Shown: positions 18,585 through 28,597 of the stretch, piece after piece | Position numbering within the stretch: the first letter of the stretch is position 1 | Layout of the letters: every line of letters starts with the position of its first letter | NCBI GenBank assembly: GCA_019358875.1 | Contig: JAHHIF010000006.1 | Location: 151,682-215,681, forward strand | From: Symplocastrum torsivum CPER-KK1 | GTDB lineage: Bacteria; Cyanobacteriota; Cyanobacteriia; Cyanobacteriales; Coleofasciculaceae | Direction: 5' to 3' | Length of the DNA: 64,000 nucleotides | Program-made: the position numbers and the translations under genes | Notes under the pieces: generated by a model | The model's input: the letters and a program-made list of their open reading frames with translations, nothing else | Database searches by the model: none | What the model was told of the DNA's origin: nothing

Positions 18585-20594
18585 ATGAAGGATGAAGATA
18601 AGACAAAAGACCAATTGCTAGCTGAGTTAGCAAATTTGCGTCAACAAGTCGCTTTCCTTGAAGCCTCACAATTCCAGGATAAGCAGGCAGAAGCTGCACT
18701 CAAAGAAAGTGAAGAACGCTGCCGCTTGTTGGTGGAGGATGTGTGGGACTATGCGATTTTCATTCTGGATACTTCCGGGCGCATCATCACTTGGAATGCA
18801 GGAGTAGAAAGCATTTTAGGTTATCAGGAAGCAGAGATGATTGGTCAGTCTTGCTCGTGCATATTTACGCCTGAAGACATTAGAAAGGACGGTGACTTTA
18901 CTGAAAGCGATGAGGCGATTATCCTACAACTGGGGCAGATGGCTTCTGTGGCGCTACAGAACTCACAACTTTATCGGGCTGCTGAGTCAGCCCAAGAACA
19001 GCTTCGCCGCCAACTGGAATTTACCAATGCGATTACAAGTAGCCTCGGTGAAGGGGTCTATGCACTTGACAGCGATGGCTGCGTTACCTTCTTAAATCCT
19101 GCTGCCCAGCAAATATTGGGTTGGACTCAAGAGGAAATGCTTGGTAAAAACATGCATGAATCCATTCACTTTCAGCGGGCTGACGGTTCCTACATCAATG
19201 CAGAAGATTGTCAAGTGTTGGCTGTTTTGCAACAAGGTAAGACGATTCGGAATGAGCTAGATGTATTTACCTGTAAAGATGGTCTTGTCTTCCCTGTATC
19301 CTATACGGGTTCGCCCATAGTTGTAGATGGTCTGATTACAGGTGCAGTAGTTGTTTTTCAAGACATCACACAGCGTAAGCAGGCTGAGGAAGAACGTGAG
19401 CAGCTATTACTCCGAGAGCAAGCGGCTCGTGCTGAGGCACAAGAGGCAAACCGGGTTAAGGATGAGTTTCTGTCAACTGTCTCGCACGAACTGCGGACTC
19501 CCCTCAACGCGATGCTGGGATGGGTTCAAATGCTACGCTCTGGAAAGTTGAATGAAGCGACCTTTGCACGCGCTCTTGAGATTATTGAGCGTAATGCGCG
19601 ATCGCAAAACCAATTAATTGAAGATTTGCTAGATATCTCGCGCATCATTTCCGGCAAGCTGCGTCTTCAGATTCGACCTGTTGAACTCACCTCAGTTATC
19701 AATGCAGCTATGGATTCAGTACGCTTAGCAGCAGAGGCTAAAGCGATTCAACTCACCTGTGAGCTTGATACCTCAACTGGACTAGTTGTGGGTGATTCAG
19801 ACCGCTTGCAGCAGGTTGTTTGGAATCTCCTGTCGAATGCGATCAAGTTTACTCCCAAAGGTGGGCAGGTCACGATCCAACTCAAACGCATCAATTCCAA
19901 TGCCGAGATTACAGTTAGTGATACAGGTCAAGGGATTAGCCCAGAATTCTTACCCTATATCTTCGAGCGCTTCCGTCAAGCCGACAGTGCAACAACGCGA
20001 TCGCATGGTGGACTTGGGTTAGGTTTAGCAATTGTCCGTCACTTGGTAGAATTACACGGGGGAACAATTCACGCCGATAGTCTCGGAGAAGGGCAAGGTG
20101 CCATATTCAAAGTGAAACTTCCGCTCACAGCCCTTCGTCAGCAGACAAGGCATCGGTCACAGATTTCTCCAACCGATGAAACTGGTGAGCCACTTAACGA
20201 CGCTCTTCAGCTTAATGGCTTACAGGTACTCGTTGTCGATGATGAGGTTGATGCACGCGAGTTGATCACTACACTACTTGAGCAGTGCGGAGCATTCGTG
20301 ACAGCCGCCGCCTCAGTAGAAGAGGCGCTCAAGCTCATTGAACAGTCAACGCCAGATGTCCTAGTCAGTGATATCGGGATGCCTGGTGAGGATGGCTACG
20401 CTCTGATCCGCCAGGTGAGAGCAAGGGAATCGCAAACAGGAGGAAGGATTCCAGCAGCAGCGCTGACAGCGTATGCTAGATCAGAAGATCGCAGGCAGGC
20501 TCTACTGGCGGGCTTCCAAACACACCTACCTAAACCAGTTGAGCCAGCTGAGTTGATTGCCGTCGTCGCCCACCTTAGCGGAAGAACCGGATAA
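18585..20594 (+). CDS. Hybrid sensor histidine kinase with C-terminal receiver
   Basis: The 669 residues read: coiled start, PAS (about 45-100), a remnant of a GAF C-terminus (DEAIILQLGQMASVALQNSQ, about 113-135), a second PAS (about 140-265, ending VVFQDITQRKQ), HisKA with FLSTVSHELRTPLNAMLG (His in the SHELRTP box), and HATPase (VVWNLLSNAIKFTP, VSDTGQGI, HGGLGLGLAI). A receiver domain follows (VLVVDDEVDARE, phospho-Asp in VLVSDIGMPG, Lys in HLPKPVE). It is a cytoplasmic kinase that passes phosphate to its own receiver. The short first half suggests an internal deletion that fused the first PAS to the end of a GAF domain. Confidence 0.92.
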   Translation: MKDEDKTKDQLLAELANLRQQVAFLEASQFQDKQAEAALKESEERCRLLVEDVWDYAIFILDTSGRIITWNAGVESILGYQEAEMIGQSCSCIFTPEDIRKDGDFTESDEAIILQLGQMASVALQNSQLYRAAESAQEQLRRQLEFTNAITSSLGEGVYALDSDGCVTFLNPAAQQILGWTQEEMLGKNMHESIHFQRADGSYINAEDCQVLAVLQQGKTIRNELDVFTCKDGLVFPVSYTGSPIVVDGLITGAVVVFQDITQRKQAEEEREQLLLREQAARAEAQEANRVKDEFLSTVSHELRTPLNAMLGWVQMLRSGKLNEATFARALEIIERNARSQNQLIEDLLDISRIISGKLRLQIRPVELTSVINAAMDSVRLAAEAKAIQLTCELDTSTGLVVGDSDRLQQVVWNLLSNAIKFTPKGGQVTIQLKRINSNAEITVSDTGQGISPEFLPYIFERFRQADSATTRSHGGLGLGLAIVRHLVELHGGTIHADSLGEGQGAIFKVKLPLTALRQQTRHRSQISPTDETGEPLNDALQLNGLQVLVVDDEVDARELITTLLEQCGAFVTAAASVEEALKLIEQSTPDVLVSDIGMPGEDGYALIRQVRARESQTGGRIPAAALTAYARSEDRRQALLAGFQTHLPKPVEPAELIAVVAHLSGRTG

Positions 20595-20760
20595 GCAATT
20601 GAATACAGAAGTTCAGGAGTTCAGAATTTTGGACAAACCCAAGTTTTGGCGACCAAGGGGGAGCAAAGGCACAATCCCCAGTGAAAGAATTTCAGTTGCA
20701 TCCTTTCAGGTGAGGGACACAATCTCTATCTGAAAAAACTCCTGAACTACTGAACTCCTT

Positions 20761-21552
20761 TCAATCAAGATTACCTTGATACTCACACTTAAAACCTGTA
20801 TTGCCCCAAATTTGAAGTTCAACCGTTGTCAATGGGATTAACTTCGAGCATTTTGGTTGGATAAACTGACTCAACACAGCCCAAATCACGCTGCGAGTCA
20901 CGTCCAACCCTGTTTTGAGCCAATGCTCTCGATTTCCAGGAATGCCCTGCTCCTCAACCACATCTAGCTCTACCCAAATCCCCTGAGCGCCCAAGAGTAT
21001 TTGTGCCATCCACTGCGCTCGTGGTAGGTGAGAGGGGGAGGTAATTAATTTAAGTTTACGAACTCCCCACTGATCTAGAAGAGGGATATTAAAGTAGAAG
21101 TTATCAAAGGTAGAATTAGCACACTTTTCTAGCCATACATGGCGGATGGGGGCTTGTTCCCGTTGAAAAATTAGCAAAATGCAGGGGTCTAGCGAGCCTT
21201 GAGACACTAAAACTCTGGTTTCCGGGTGCTGTTTAGTCAACTCGGCTGCATAGATCTCCCGACGAATACTACCCCCTAGGACAAAAAATGTGTCTACTGA
21301 ACCCGTCGCCGCTGCTTGCAATCTTAGTGTGTTAATGAGTAGCCAACCACAAAGGAGGACACCGAAGCCTAATAGCCCTAAGCTAATCAGTCGCCATTGC
21401 AATTTGGCTCGAAACCAGTTTTTGAATCTAGCCCAGTTGCGTAGAATCAATTTATCTCTCATATCTCGTACCACACGACTCAGACCTTGTTCAAAAACCC
21501 GTTTTGGAGAAGGTATTGACTGTATTACTAAGGACACTAAGTAAACTGGCAC
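20761..21552 (-). CDS. YdcF/DUF218-family membrane-anchored protein
   Basis: The 263-residue protein has one membrane helix near residues 55-75 (LISLGLLGFGVLLCGWLLIN) followed by a DUF218 domain: FFVLGGSIRREIYAAEL, then RVLVSQGS, STFDNFYF and KLITSPSHLPRA. This matches the SanA/YdcF type of cell-envelope proteins with a possible nucleotide-binding fold. The exact reaction is unknown. ATG at 21462 (MRDKLILRNW) is an alternative start that would still keep the helix. Confidence 0.8.
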   Translation of the reverse strand: MPVYLVSLVIQSIPSPKRVFEQGLSRVVRDMRDKLILRNWARFKNWFRAKLQWRLISLGLLGFGVLLCGWLLINTLRLQAAATGSVDTFFVLGGSIRREIYAAELTKQHPETRVLVSQGSLDPCILLIFQREQAPIRHVWLEKCANSTFDNFYFNIPLLDQWGVRKLKLITSPSHLPRAQWMAQILLGAQGIWVELDVVEEQGIPGNREHWLKTGLDVTRSVIWAVLSQFIQPKCSKLIPLTTVELQIWGNTGFKCEYQGNLD

Positions 21553-21741
21553 AAAATTCTATGAGCTTAGCGGCTCAATGTGAGTATAGTATTGCTAGTT
21601 CGGTTTTAGACTGGGCAGCAGTCCGATCACTTCAAAGCATCAGCTGAGTGTAGAATCCAAGCACAGGGTACCCCTTCAACTGCCCGAAAAAGACAATAAC
21701 TGTTAGGTTATTAACGCCAACCCCCCTCTAACGCACTCTCC

Positions 21742-23061
21742 ATGAATCAAAACCCAAAGTACTTTCCTTTGCTCAAAGGCGTTCTCTTCACGGGAGCGAT
21801 CGCAACAACAGCCGCTTTGTCTTTATTGGTACCAAATGGTGGTCGCACTGTCCTCGCCGCACTTCAAGACAGCCCTAAAAGCATAGTTGATGAAGCTTGG
21901 CAGATTGTGAACCGGGAATACGTTGATAACACGTTTAACAACGTTGATTGGCAAGCTACACGACAACAACTACTCAGCAAAAACTACACCTCAAAAGAGC
22001 AAGCCTACGAGGCAATTCGTAAAGCCCTAGAGCCTTTATCAGACCCCTACACCCGCTTTTTAGACCCTGAACAGTTCCAAGCGCTGACCAGTCAAACCGC
22101 TGGAGAGCTTTCTGGGGTTGGCATTCGCATGGAAGTTGATGACCCAACCAAAGTACTGAAGGTTGTTGAACCAATTGAGAATTCCCCAGCATTTAAGGCA
22201 GATATTAAAGCTGGAGACAAGATTCTGGCAATTGATGGTCAACCCACACAAGGGATGAAAATCGAAGAAGCGTCAGCCATGATTCGAGGTGACGTGGGGA
22301 CAAGCGTTTCTCTGCAATTATCCAGAGAAGGGAAAGGTGTATTTGATGTCACACTAACTCGCGCTCAAATCGAGTTGCCATCAGTTCACTCTTCTCTCAA
22401 GCAGGAAGGCCAGATTAAGGTTGGCTATATTAGCTTGAATGAATTTAGCTCCCATGCTTCAGAACAGATGCAGCGGGCAATCCTTAATCTGAATGAGCAG
22501 AACGTTGATGCCTATGTTCTAGATTTACGGGGCAATCCAGGAGGATTGCTGCACGCCAGTGTAGAAATTGCCCGGATGTGGATCGAGAATGGTGAGATTG
22601 TCCATACTGTAGACCGCAGAGGTGGCACACAGGAATTTAAGGCAAATAAGTCTGCACTGACACAGTTGCCTATGGCAGTTTTAGTTGATGGGAACTCCGC
22701 AAGCGCTAGTGAGATTCTTGCAGGTGCCCTCAAGGATAGTAAACGTGCTGTTGTCGTGGGAAGCAAAACTTTTGGGAAAGCCGTTGTGCAGTCTGTCCAT
22801 TCTTTATCCGATGGTTCAGGCTTAGCGGTAACAATTTCTCGTTACTATCCCCCTAGTGGCATTGATATTAACCATAAAGGGATTATGCCTGATGTCACGC
22901 TCGACTTAACAACTACACAACAGCAGCGTCTACAGACTGAACCCAGCCTAATCGGTAGCGCTGAAGACCCACAATACAAGCGAGCAATCACTGTTTTGGA
23001 AACGGATGTTATGGCTCGACGTGGTGTTGGTCAACCAGCTAAGCCAATTAGTGTTCGATAA
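21742..23061 (+). CDS. Carboxyl-terminal processing protease (S41 family)
   Basis: The 439-residue protein has an N-terminal signal/anchor (about 10-30), a PDZ domain (about 115-200, with GVGIRMEVDD and GDKILAIDGQPTQGM), and a protease domain. The nucleophile Ser is in GNSASASEIL and the general base Lys is in GSKTFGKAVVQ. Cyanobacteria use such enzymes to trim proteins outside the cytoplasm, including the D1 protein (CtpA). Several paralogues exist, so I do not assign which one this is. A possible start at 21742 follows a short spacer from GC-rich upstream DNA. Confidence 0.93.
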   Translation: MNQNPKYFPLLKGVLFTGAIATTAALSLLVPNGGRTVLAALQDSPKSIVDEAWQIVNREYVDNTFNNVDWQATRQQLLSKNYTSKEQAYEAIRKALEPLSDPYTRFLDPEQFQALTSQTAGELSGVGIRMEVDDPTKVLKVVEPIENSPAFKADIKAGDKILAIDGQPTQGMKIEEASAMIRGDVGTSVSLQLSREGKGVFDVTLTRAQIELPSVHSSLKQEGQIKVGYISLNEFSSHASEQMQRAILNLNEQNVDAYVLDLRGNPGGLLHASVEIARMWIENGEIVHTVDRRGGTQEFKANKSALTQLPMAVLVDGNSASASEILAGALKDSKRAVVVGSKTFGKAVVQSVHSLSDGSGLAVTISRYYPPSGIDINHKGIMPDVTLDLTTTQQQRLQTEPSLIGSAEDPQYKRAITVLETDVMARRGVGQPAKPISVR

Positions 23062-23166
23062 AAGTTGGGAATTGGGGATGGGGAATTGGGAATTGGACAA
23101 AGTCGGCACAGTAAATTCCTGTTTCCTCATTCCTTCTAGCATCTTCTAATTCCCAATCCTCAATCA

Positions 23167-23673
23167 CTAATCCCCAACCAATTGGCTAACTAGATGAATT
23201 AGTTCTGGCAAAATTAGCTGTTGGACGGCGAGTTTGACGGCTGCTGTGGAGCCAGGAATAGAGAAAATGAGCTTTTTTTGATAAACTCCAGCAACGGCTC
23301 GTGAAGCGATCGCTCGCGAGCCAATTTCTTGGTAGCTAAGAAAGCGAAAGACTTCACCAAATCCTGGCAAAGTCTTTTCTAGCAAGCTTTCCAAAGCGTC
23401 ATAGGTGGTATCTCGCGGTGCAATGCCAGTACCACCATTGAAGATTAACGCCTCAAGATCTGCACGTTCTCCCAGCGCTTTCATATGGGCACGAATTTGC
23501 GCTGGTTCATCTTTGAGAATTGTATAAAACCCCACCTGATGCCCTGCATCAAGGAGTAGTTGCTCAATAAGCTTTCCACTCCGATCTGTTTGGGGCGATC
23601 GCGTATCACTAACAGTAATGACAGCACAATTGACTGCCATTTTCGCGGCATCAGGATGAGGTTGGTGAGTCAT
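23167..23673 (-). CDS. moaB: Molybdenum cofactor biosynthesis protein MoaB
   Basis: At 168 residues it is the usual MoaB/MogA length and carries CAVITVSDTR, the substrate-binding FNGGTGIAPRD, and EIGSRAIASRAVAG, then IFSIPGST. It binds molybdopterin in late cofactor synthesis (adenylation). It stands alone here; other moa genes are not in view. Confidence 0.92.
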   Translation of the reverse strand: MTHQPHPDAAKMAVNCAVITVSDTRSPQTDRSGKLIEQLLLDAGHQVGFYTILKDEPAQIRAHMKALGERADLEALIFNGGTGIAPRDTTYDALESLLEKTLPGFGEVFRFLSYQEIGSRAIASRAVAGVYQKKLIFSIPGSTAAVKLAVQQLILPELIHLVSQLVGD

Positions 23674-23763
23674 CGTTTTTTATCCTTTGTAGTTGTCATT
23701 AAGTTAACGGTCGGCAGCAACTAACACCTAACAACCAACAACCAATAACCAACAACTAACACC

Positions 23764-24099
23764 TCAGGATTTACTAAATCCCAAATCATGCTCTTCTGCA
23801 TAGCGTTCCATAAAGCGCATGAAACGATCCCATTCTTCTGAAGATTTCAATAGAACAACCGCTTCTAAGGCTGTAGGCTGACCATTGACGAACTTACCTT
23901 TAACCTCCCGCGTGATAATTTCACCTTCCTCATCAATCATGTACATCCCAGTAATGTCTTCTGTATTGTTGCCATTGAGAGCTTTAGGGTTGTCAAAATA
24001 AAATGTTGCAGTGCCACTACTCCCGTCGCGAGAGCGGGTAAGGCGCACGTCAGGGATAACGTCTTCGTTGATACCTCTGGAAAATTGAATCTGAGCCAT
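23764..24099 (-). CDS. psb28: Photosystem II assembly protein Psb28
   Basis: The 111-residue protein begins [20 protein letters not shown] and contains [14 protein letters not shown] and [19 protein letters not shown], the conserved Psb28 sequence. It is a soluble cytoplasmic-side factor that binds PSII assembly intermediates (RC47) and protects the acceptor side. An AGGAGG site (about 24120-24125 on the opposite strand) is not the start signal for this gene; the ATG is at 24099. Confidence 0.97.
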   Translation of the reverse strand: MAQIQFSRGINEDVIPDVRLTRSRDGSSGTATFYFDNPKALNGNNTEDITGMYMIDEEGEIITREVKGKFVNGQPTALEAVVLLKSSEEWDRFMRFMERYAEEHDLGFSKS

Positions 24100-24391
24100 G
24101 AGAAATCTTATTAAATCTTAAGGAGGTTATCACACTATCTTCTCATCACTTGATACATCACCTCTGATAAAAAACTCCATCCACGAGGGAATAGAGTTTT
24201 CGGGAATGGGGAATGGGGAATAAGAACTTCTAATGCCCAATTTCCTGGCATCGGGCATCTGATACCAACTTCAAAGCGAAATATCCTGCTAAATCGGCTT
24301 AGGCAGTGGCACAATTGATAAAACTGATACACACTAAGGACGTTGAGATTGTATATCAATTAGTCCTTGCACCAGTATTCAACCAAAATCG

Positions 24392-25402
24392 ATGGGTAAG
24401 CAGCGAGCGTTTTCTGGAGTTCAACCAACCGGTAATCTTCATCTAGGCAACTATTTAGGAGCAATTCGCAACTGGGTAGAAGGGCAAAGTCAGTACGAAA
24501 ATTTTTTCTGTGTGGTTGATTTGCACGCCATCACAGCCCCCCACAATCCCGCAACACTTGCCTCTGACACCTACACCATTGCCGCCCTCTATTTAGCGTG
24601 TGGGATTGATTTAGAGTACTCTAAAATCTTTGTTCAATCCCATGTCTCTGCCCATAGTGAACTAACTTGGTTGTTCAACTGCATTACGCCCATCAACTGG
24701 CTGACAGACATGATCCAGTTCAAGGAAAAGGCAGTTAGGCAAGGAGAAAACGTTAATACAGGCTTGCTAGACTACCCAGTACTGATGGCAGCCGATATTT
24801 TGCTTTACCAAGCCGATAAGGTTCCAGTTGGGGAAGACCAAAAGCAACACTTGGAATTGACGCGGGATATTGCCGATCGCTTTAACTACCAGTTTGCCAA
24901 AGGTAAACCCCCGATTTTAAAGGTGCCAGACCCTTTGATTCGTAAAGAAGGGGCGAGAGTCATGAGTTTGATGGATGGCACTAAGAAGATGTCAAAGTCT
25001 GACCCAGCAGAAGGAAGTCGGATTAATCTTTTAGATCCACCCGATGTCATTCAAAAAAAGATTAAGCGTTGTAAGACAGATATGGAAAGGGGCTTAACCT
25101 TCGATGATCCAGCTCGTCCAGAGTGCAATAATCTTCTAGGTCTGTACATGATTCTTTCGGGCAAGACGAAAGAAGCCGTCGCGGAGGAAGGTCAGGATAT
25201 GGGTTGGGGGCAGTTTAAGCCGTTGCTAACCGAGACGATGATTGAAGCCCTCAAGCCAATTCAAGAGAAGTATCAAGCGGTGATGACAGATAAAGGCTAT
25301 CTTGAATCGGTGTTGCGAGATGGGCGTGAGGCAGCAGAAGCGATCGCCAATGAAACACTTAATCAGGTTAAAGCTGCCCTTGGTTACTCAATGCCGCTGT
25401 AG
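24392..25402 (+). CDS. trpS: Tryptophanyl-tRNA synthetase
   Basis: The 336-residue class I enzyme charges tRNA-Trp. The HIGH-like motif is in PTGNLHLGNYLGA (about 11-23) and the KMSKS motif is in GTKKMSKSDPAEGSR (about 192-206). Further signatures are LLYQADKVPVGEDQKQHLEL and the Trp pocket region around NWLTDMIQFKEK. The length is normal and the frame intact. Confidence 0.97.
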   Translation: MGKQRAFSGVQPTGNLHLGNYLGAIRNWVEGQSQYENFFCVVDLHAITAPHNPATLASDTYTIAALYLACGIDLEYSKIFVQSHVSAHSELTWLFNCITPINWLTDMIQFKEKAVRQGENVNTGLLDYPVLMAADILLYQADKVPVGEDQKQHLELTRDIADRFNYQFAKGKPPILKVPDPLIRKEGARVMSLMDGTKKMSKSDPAEGSRINLLDPPDVIQKKIKRCKTDMERGLTFDDPARPECNNLLGLYMILSGKTKEAVAEEGQDMGWGQFKPLLTETMIEALKPIQEKYQAVMTDKGYLESVLRDGREAAEAIANETLNQVKAALGYSMPL

Positions 25403-25484
25403 AGTTAAAAGTTGACCGAGTGATGAGTTGTGAGTGATGCCTAGGCTCCGCTCATAATTCAAAACTCAAACTTTACATGAATTT

Positions 25485-26462
25485 ATGAGCGATACCATTC
25501 AAAACTCAAGATTAAAAGCTGATACAGTGTCCCAACCCCTACAGCTTTACTCTAGGGGTACTACCCCAATTCAAAGTCGATTTCGGTCAGCGGTTCAGTC
25601 CGGTGAATTTTTAATCACGGCTGAGGTTTGTCCACCTAAAGGGGGCGACCCAACCCACATGATTCAGATGGCGCAGACTCTTAAAGGGCGAGTTCACGCT
25701 GTCAATATTACTGATGGTAGTCGGGCAGTGTTGCGGATGTGTTCTATAGCCGCATCAGTTATCTTGTTGCAACATGAGATCGAGCCGATTTGCCAGATGG
25801 CGTGTCGCGATCGCAACCGTCTTGCCTTGCAAGCTGACTTAATGGGTGCCTATGCTTTGGGTATCCGTAACGTCCTTGCCCTCACAGGTGACCCGGTTAA
25901 GGCGGGTGACCATCCTGAGGCAAAAAGTGTCTTTGACCTAGAATCTATCCGCTTACTGCAACTGATTAATAAACTCAATGGTGGCTTCGACTCAAATGAC
26001 AAGCCCCTCACCGATGGTGTCACCGACTTATTTCCAGGGGCAGCAGTTGATCCCCAACTCAAAAGTTGGTCTGGGTTGCAGAGTCGATTTGAGCGTAAAC
26101 TAGAGGCAGGTGCAGAGTTTTTCCAAAGTCAGTTGATTAGTGATTTTGAACGACTGGAAAAATTTATGGATCAGATTGCATCTGGCACCAATAAGCCAAT
26201 CTTAGCAGGCATATTTCTGCTCAAGTCTGCAAAGAACGCTCAGTTTATTAATAAGTACGTTCCAGGTGTTAATATTCCGCAAACCACGATTGACAGGCTA
26301 GCAGCAGCGGATGACCCGTTACAAGAAGGAATGAAGATTGCAGCTGAGCAAGTTCAGCTAGCGCGGCAACTGTGTCAGGGTGTCCACATGATGGCAGTCA
26401 GGCGAGAAGATTTGATTCCCGAAATTCTAGATTTGGCTGGAATTTTACCAGTGAAACCTTAA
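25485..26462 (+). CDS. metF: Methylenetetrahydrofolate reductase family protein
   Basis: The 325-residue protein is a TIM barrel of the MetF type: FLITAEVCPPKG (substrate Glu), HAVNITDGS, then a long LMGAYALGIRNVLALTGDP segment that binds FAD, and PILAGIFLLKSAKNAQF in the C-terminal half. It would reduce 5,10-methylene-THF for methionine synthesis. It lies 80 bp after trpS in the same direction. The short class (about 300 residues) lacks the regulatory domain of eukaryotes. Confidence 0.88.
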   Translation: MSDTIQNSRLKADTVSQPLQLYSRGTTPIQSRFRSAVQSGEFLITAEVCPPKGGDPTHMIQMAQTLKGRVHAVNITDGSRAVLRMCSIAASVILLQHEIEPICQMACRDRNRLALQADLMGAYALGIRNVLALTGDPVKAGDHPEAKSVFDLESIRLLQLINKLNGGFDSNDKPLTDGVTDLFPGAAVDPQLKSWSGLQSRFERKLEAGAEFFQSQLISDFERLEKFMDQIASGTNKPILAGIFLLKSAKNAQFINKYVPGVNIPQTTIDRLAAADDPLQEGMKIAAEQVQLARQLCQGVHMMAVRREDLIPEILDLAGILPVKP

Positions 26463-26542
26463 CAAAGAATGCAAAATGCAGTTATTGGTTGTTGGTTATT
26501 AGTTGCTTGACTCTTTAACAAACAACTAAGGACTTAAAAGTG

Positions 26543-28144
26543 ATGAGCAAAACGGTAGACACCCGGATTTCTGAGGTTACGGTATACGACGACCAAGCGC
26601 TAGTAACGCGCCGAGGTGTTGTGCAGCTAATTGGTGAGGAAAAAGAACTTGTCATTACCCAACTACCATTGACACTCCTGAGGGAGTCGGTACGAGTGAG
26701 GAGTCTTGGCATGGCGGTGCGACTCGTCGGGGTACGCACCGCACGCACTGATGCGACGGAAGCAGTTACCCAAGAAATTGCTCAGCTAACTGAGGAAATC
26801 GGGCAAGTTGAAGAGCAAAAACGGGCTTGCCAGGACCAACTGACACTTTATAATCTCCAACGCAATTTTGTTAAAAGCTTAAGCACTCAATACCTGGAAC
26901 GCTTGACCCGATTCCAAAGCCCTGAACCGCTTAACCTGAATGAAATCACGGACTTACTGGATTTTGTTGGGCAGCAATACAACCAGTTTTCAAAAGCGAT
27001 CGCAACTTTTGAGAAAGAGCAACAGAAGCTTGACCAAAAATTACAGGCACTTCGCCAGCAGCTACAATCGCTTTCAACCCTTCGTCCTCAGGAAAGTTTC
27101 AGGATTATCATCAGCCTGGAACCTTCAACAACTAAGGAATTTGAGCTAGAGGTATCCTACGTTGTGCGTCAAGCCAGTTGGGTTCCACTATATGACCTAC
27201 GGTTGAATGCAACTGATGAAAAAATGAACATCTGCTATCTTGCCGACGTCAAGCAAAGCAGTGGCGAGGATTGGCTAGATGCGGCTTTTACCCTTTCAAC
27301 CGCAAAGCCGGGACTCGGTAGCCTACCACCCAAGTTAAATCCTTGGTATATCGATGTCCAAGCCCCAAGCCATGCAGGACAACAGGCAAATGCGATCGCT
27401 GAATCTGGTAACCTTCCCCCACGAAGCCTTGCGATTACTATGCCTTATCCCGGCATGACACCGGAACCAGCAGCCCTACGAGATTCAGAGTTACAGGCTG
27501 CTGTAGAGCAAATCGCAGAATCCAAACAAGGAGGCATTGTCACCTTAAAAGTTAGTAGTGGCAGTATTCCCAGTGACAACACTGCTCACAAAACCACAAT
27601 CTTCAACGCAGATTATCCTTGCCGCGCCCAGTATATCGCCATGCCTCAGGTGAATAGCTTAGCCTACCTTCAGACAACGATTACTAATCCTTTAAGTGGT
27701 GTTACCCTACTACCCGGACAAGCAAACATCTTCCGTGGTAACACGTTTATCGGCACAACTTCTCTAGAAAACATTGCTCCTGGTCAGGAATTTAAGCTCA
27801 ACTTGGGTATTGACGAAGGACTAAAAATTGATCGAGTTTTAGTAGAGCGTCAGGTAGATAAGACACTAATTGCCAACCAAAAGCACACAACCTATGCCTA
27901 TCGCTTGGTCATTACAAACTTACGCGAACAGACAGCGGAGCTGGCATTAATTGAACAATTACCAGTCAGCCGTAACGAGCAAATCAAGGTAAGTTTAACT
28001 CGTACTAACCCCCAAATTCAGGGAGGTGAAATGGGGAGGTTAGAATGGTCACTCACTCTCCCCCCCTTATCTAAACAAGAGCTGTACTATCAGTTCACAG
28101 TTGAGCATCCCCTTGAGCTAACTATTGTTGGTTTGGACATTTAG
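26543..28144 (+). CDS. MuiA-family (DUF4139/DUF4140) protein
   Basis: The 533 residues show the two-part family layout: an N-terminal DUF4140 (TRISEVTVYDDQALVTRRG), a coiled coil (about 80-185), then a DUF4139 beta-rich domain from about residue 200 (VVRQASWVPLYDLRLNATDE) to the end. The name mucoidy inhibitor comes from a Pseudomonas plasmid gene; the molecular role is unknown. GTG at 26540 directly precedes the ATG used here; either may start translation. Confidence 0.85.
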   Translation: MSKTVDTRISEVTVYDDQALVTRRGVVQLIGEEKELVITQLPLTLLRESVRVRSLGMAVRLVGVRTARTDATEAVTQEIAQLTEEIGQVEEQKRACQDQLTLYNLQRNFVKSLSTQYLERLTRFQSPEPLNLNEITDLLDFVGQQYNQFSKAIATFEKEQQKLDQKLQALRQQLQSLSTLRPQESFRIIISLEPSTTKEFELEVSYVVRQASWVPLYDLRLNATDEKMNICYLADVKQSSGEDWLDAAFTLSTAKPGLGSLPPKLNPWYIDVQAPSHAGQQANAIAESGNLPPRSLAITMPYPGMTPEPAALRDSELQAAVEQIAESKQGGIVTLKVSSGSIPSDNTAHKTTIFNADYPCRAQYIAMPQVNSLAYLQTTITNPLSGVTLLPGQANIFRGNTFIGTTSLENIAPGQEFKLNLGIDEGLKIDRVLVERQVDKTLIANQKHTTYAYRLVITNLREQTAELALIEQLPVSRNEQIKVSLTRTNPQIQGGEMGRLEWSLTLPPLSKQELYYQFTVEHPLELTIVGLDI

Positions 28145-28597
28145 TTACGAGCATCTGGGGTATCAATAGCGTTTCCTTAGATTTGTACGCATTTGTTGTA
28201 AAGCTCCAAAGACTCTTTGTTTCTTTCCTAACTCTTCTCCACATGCGCCTCCAGATAGTATTCCGCCATCCTGACCAATCAGTCATATCAAGATACTGAA
28301 AAAATAAATCTTGACAAGGATGCTTACAGCTTCTTTGCCAGGGTTTGGGAGGAGTCGTAAAGTGAACAATGTAAGGATTATGCAGGACATCGTTTGAAGC
28401 GGCTTTCCTGTATCCAGTTTCTTTCTTTTACTGTTTCCACAACTTTGAGACTGAATGTACAGTTTGAGCTGATTACATGTATTTTTAGCACAAAGTTCAA
28501 CTAAAGTAGTATCTCACTACTCAGCTTCACAGAATTTTTACATATCTGAGGTCAATAAATTATCTTTAATTGCAAATTGGCTAGTAATAGACGCTTT
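28145..28597. other. Gene-free gap of 453 bp with a partial inverted-repeat remnant
   Basis: I see no coding frame of quality here. Positions 28166-28180 (ATAGCGTTTCCTTAG) match the first 13 bases of the small inverted-repeat element at 46569-46661, so this may be a solo end of the same element family. The rest is AT-rich with no terminator-like hairpin I could identify. Confidence 0.45.

Noticed and set aside
24120..24130. AGGAGG near the psb28 start
   Set aside because: It is on the plus strand and precedes no gene start; psb28 reads on the minus strand.
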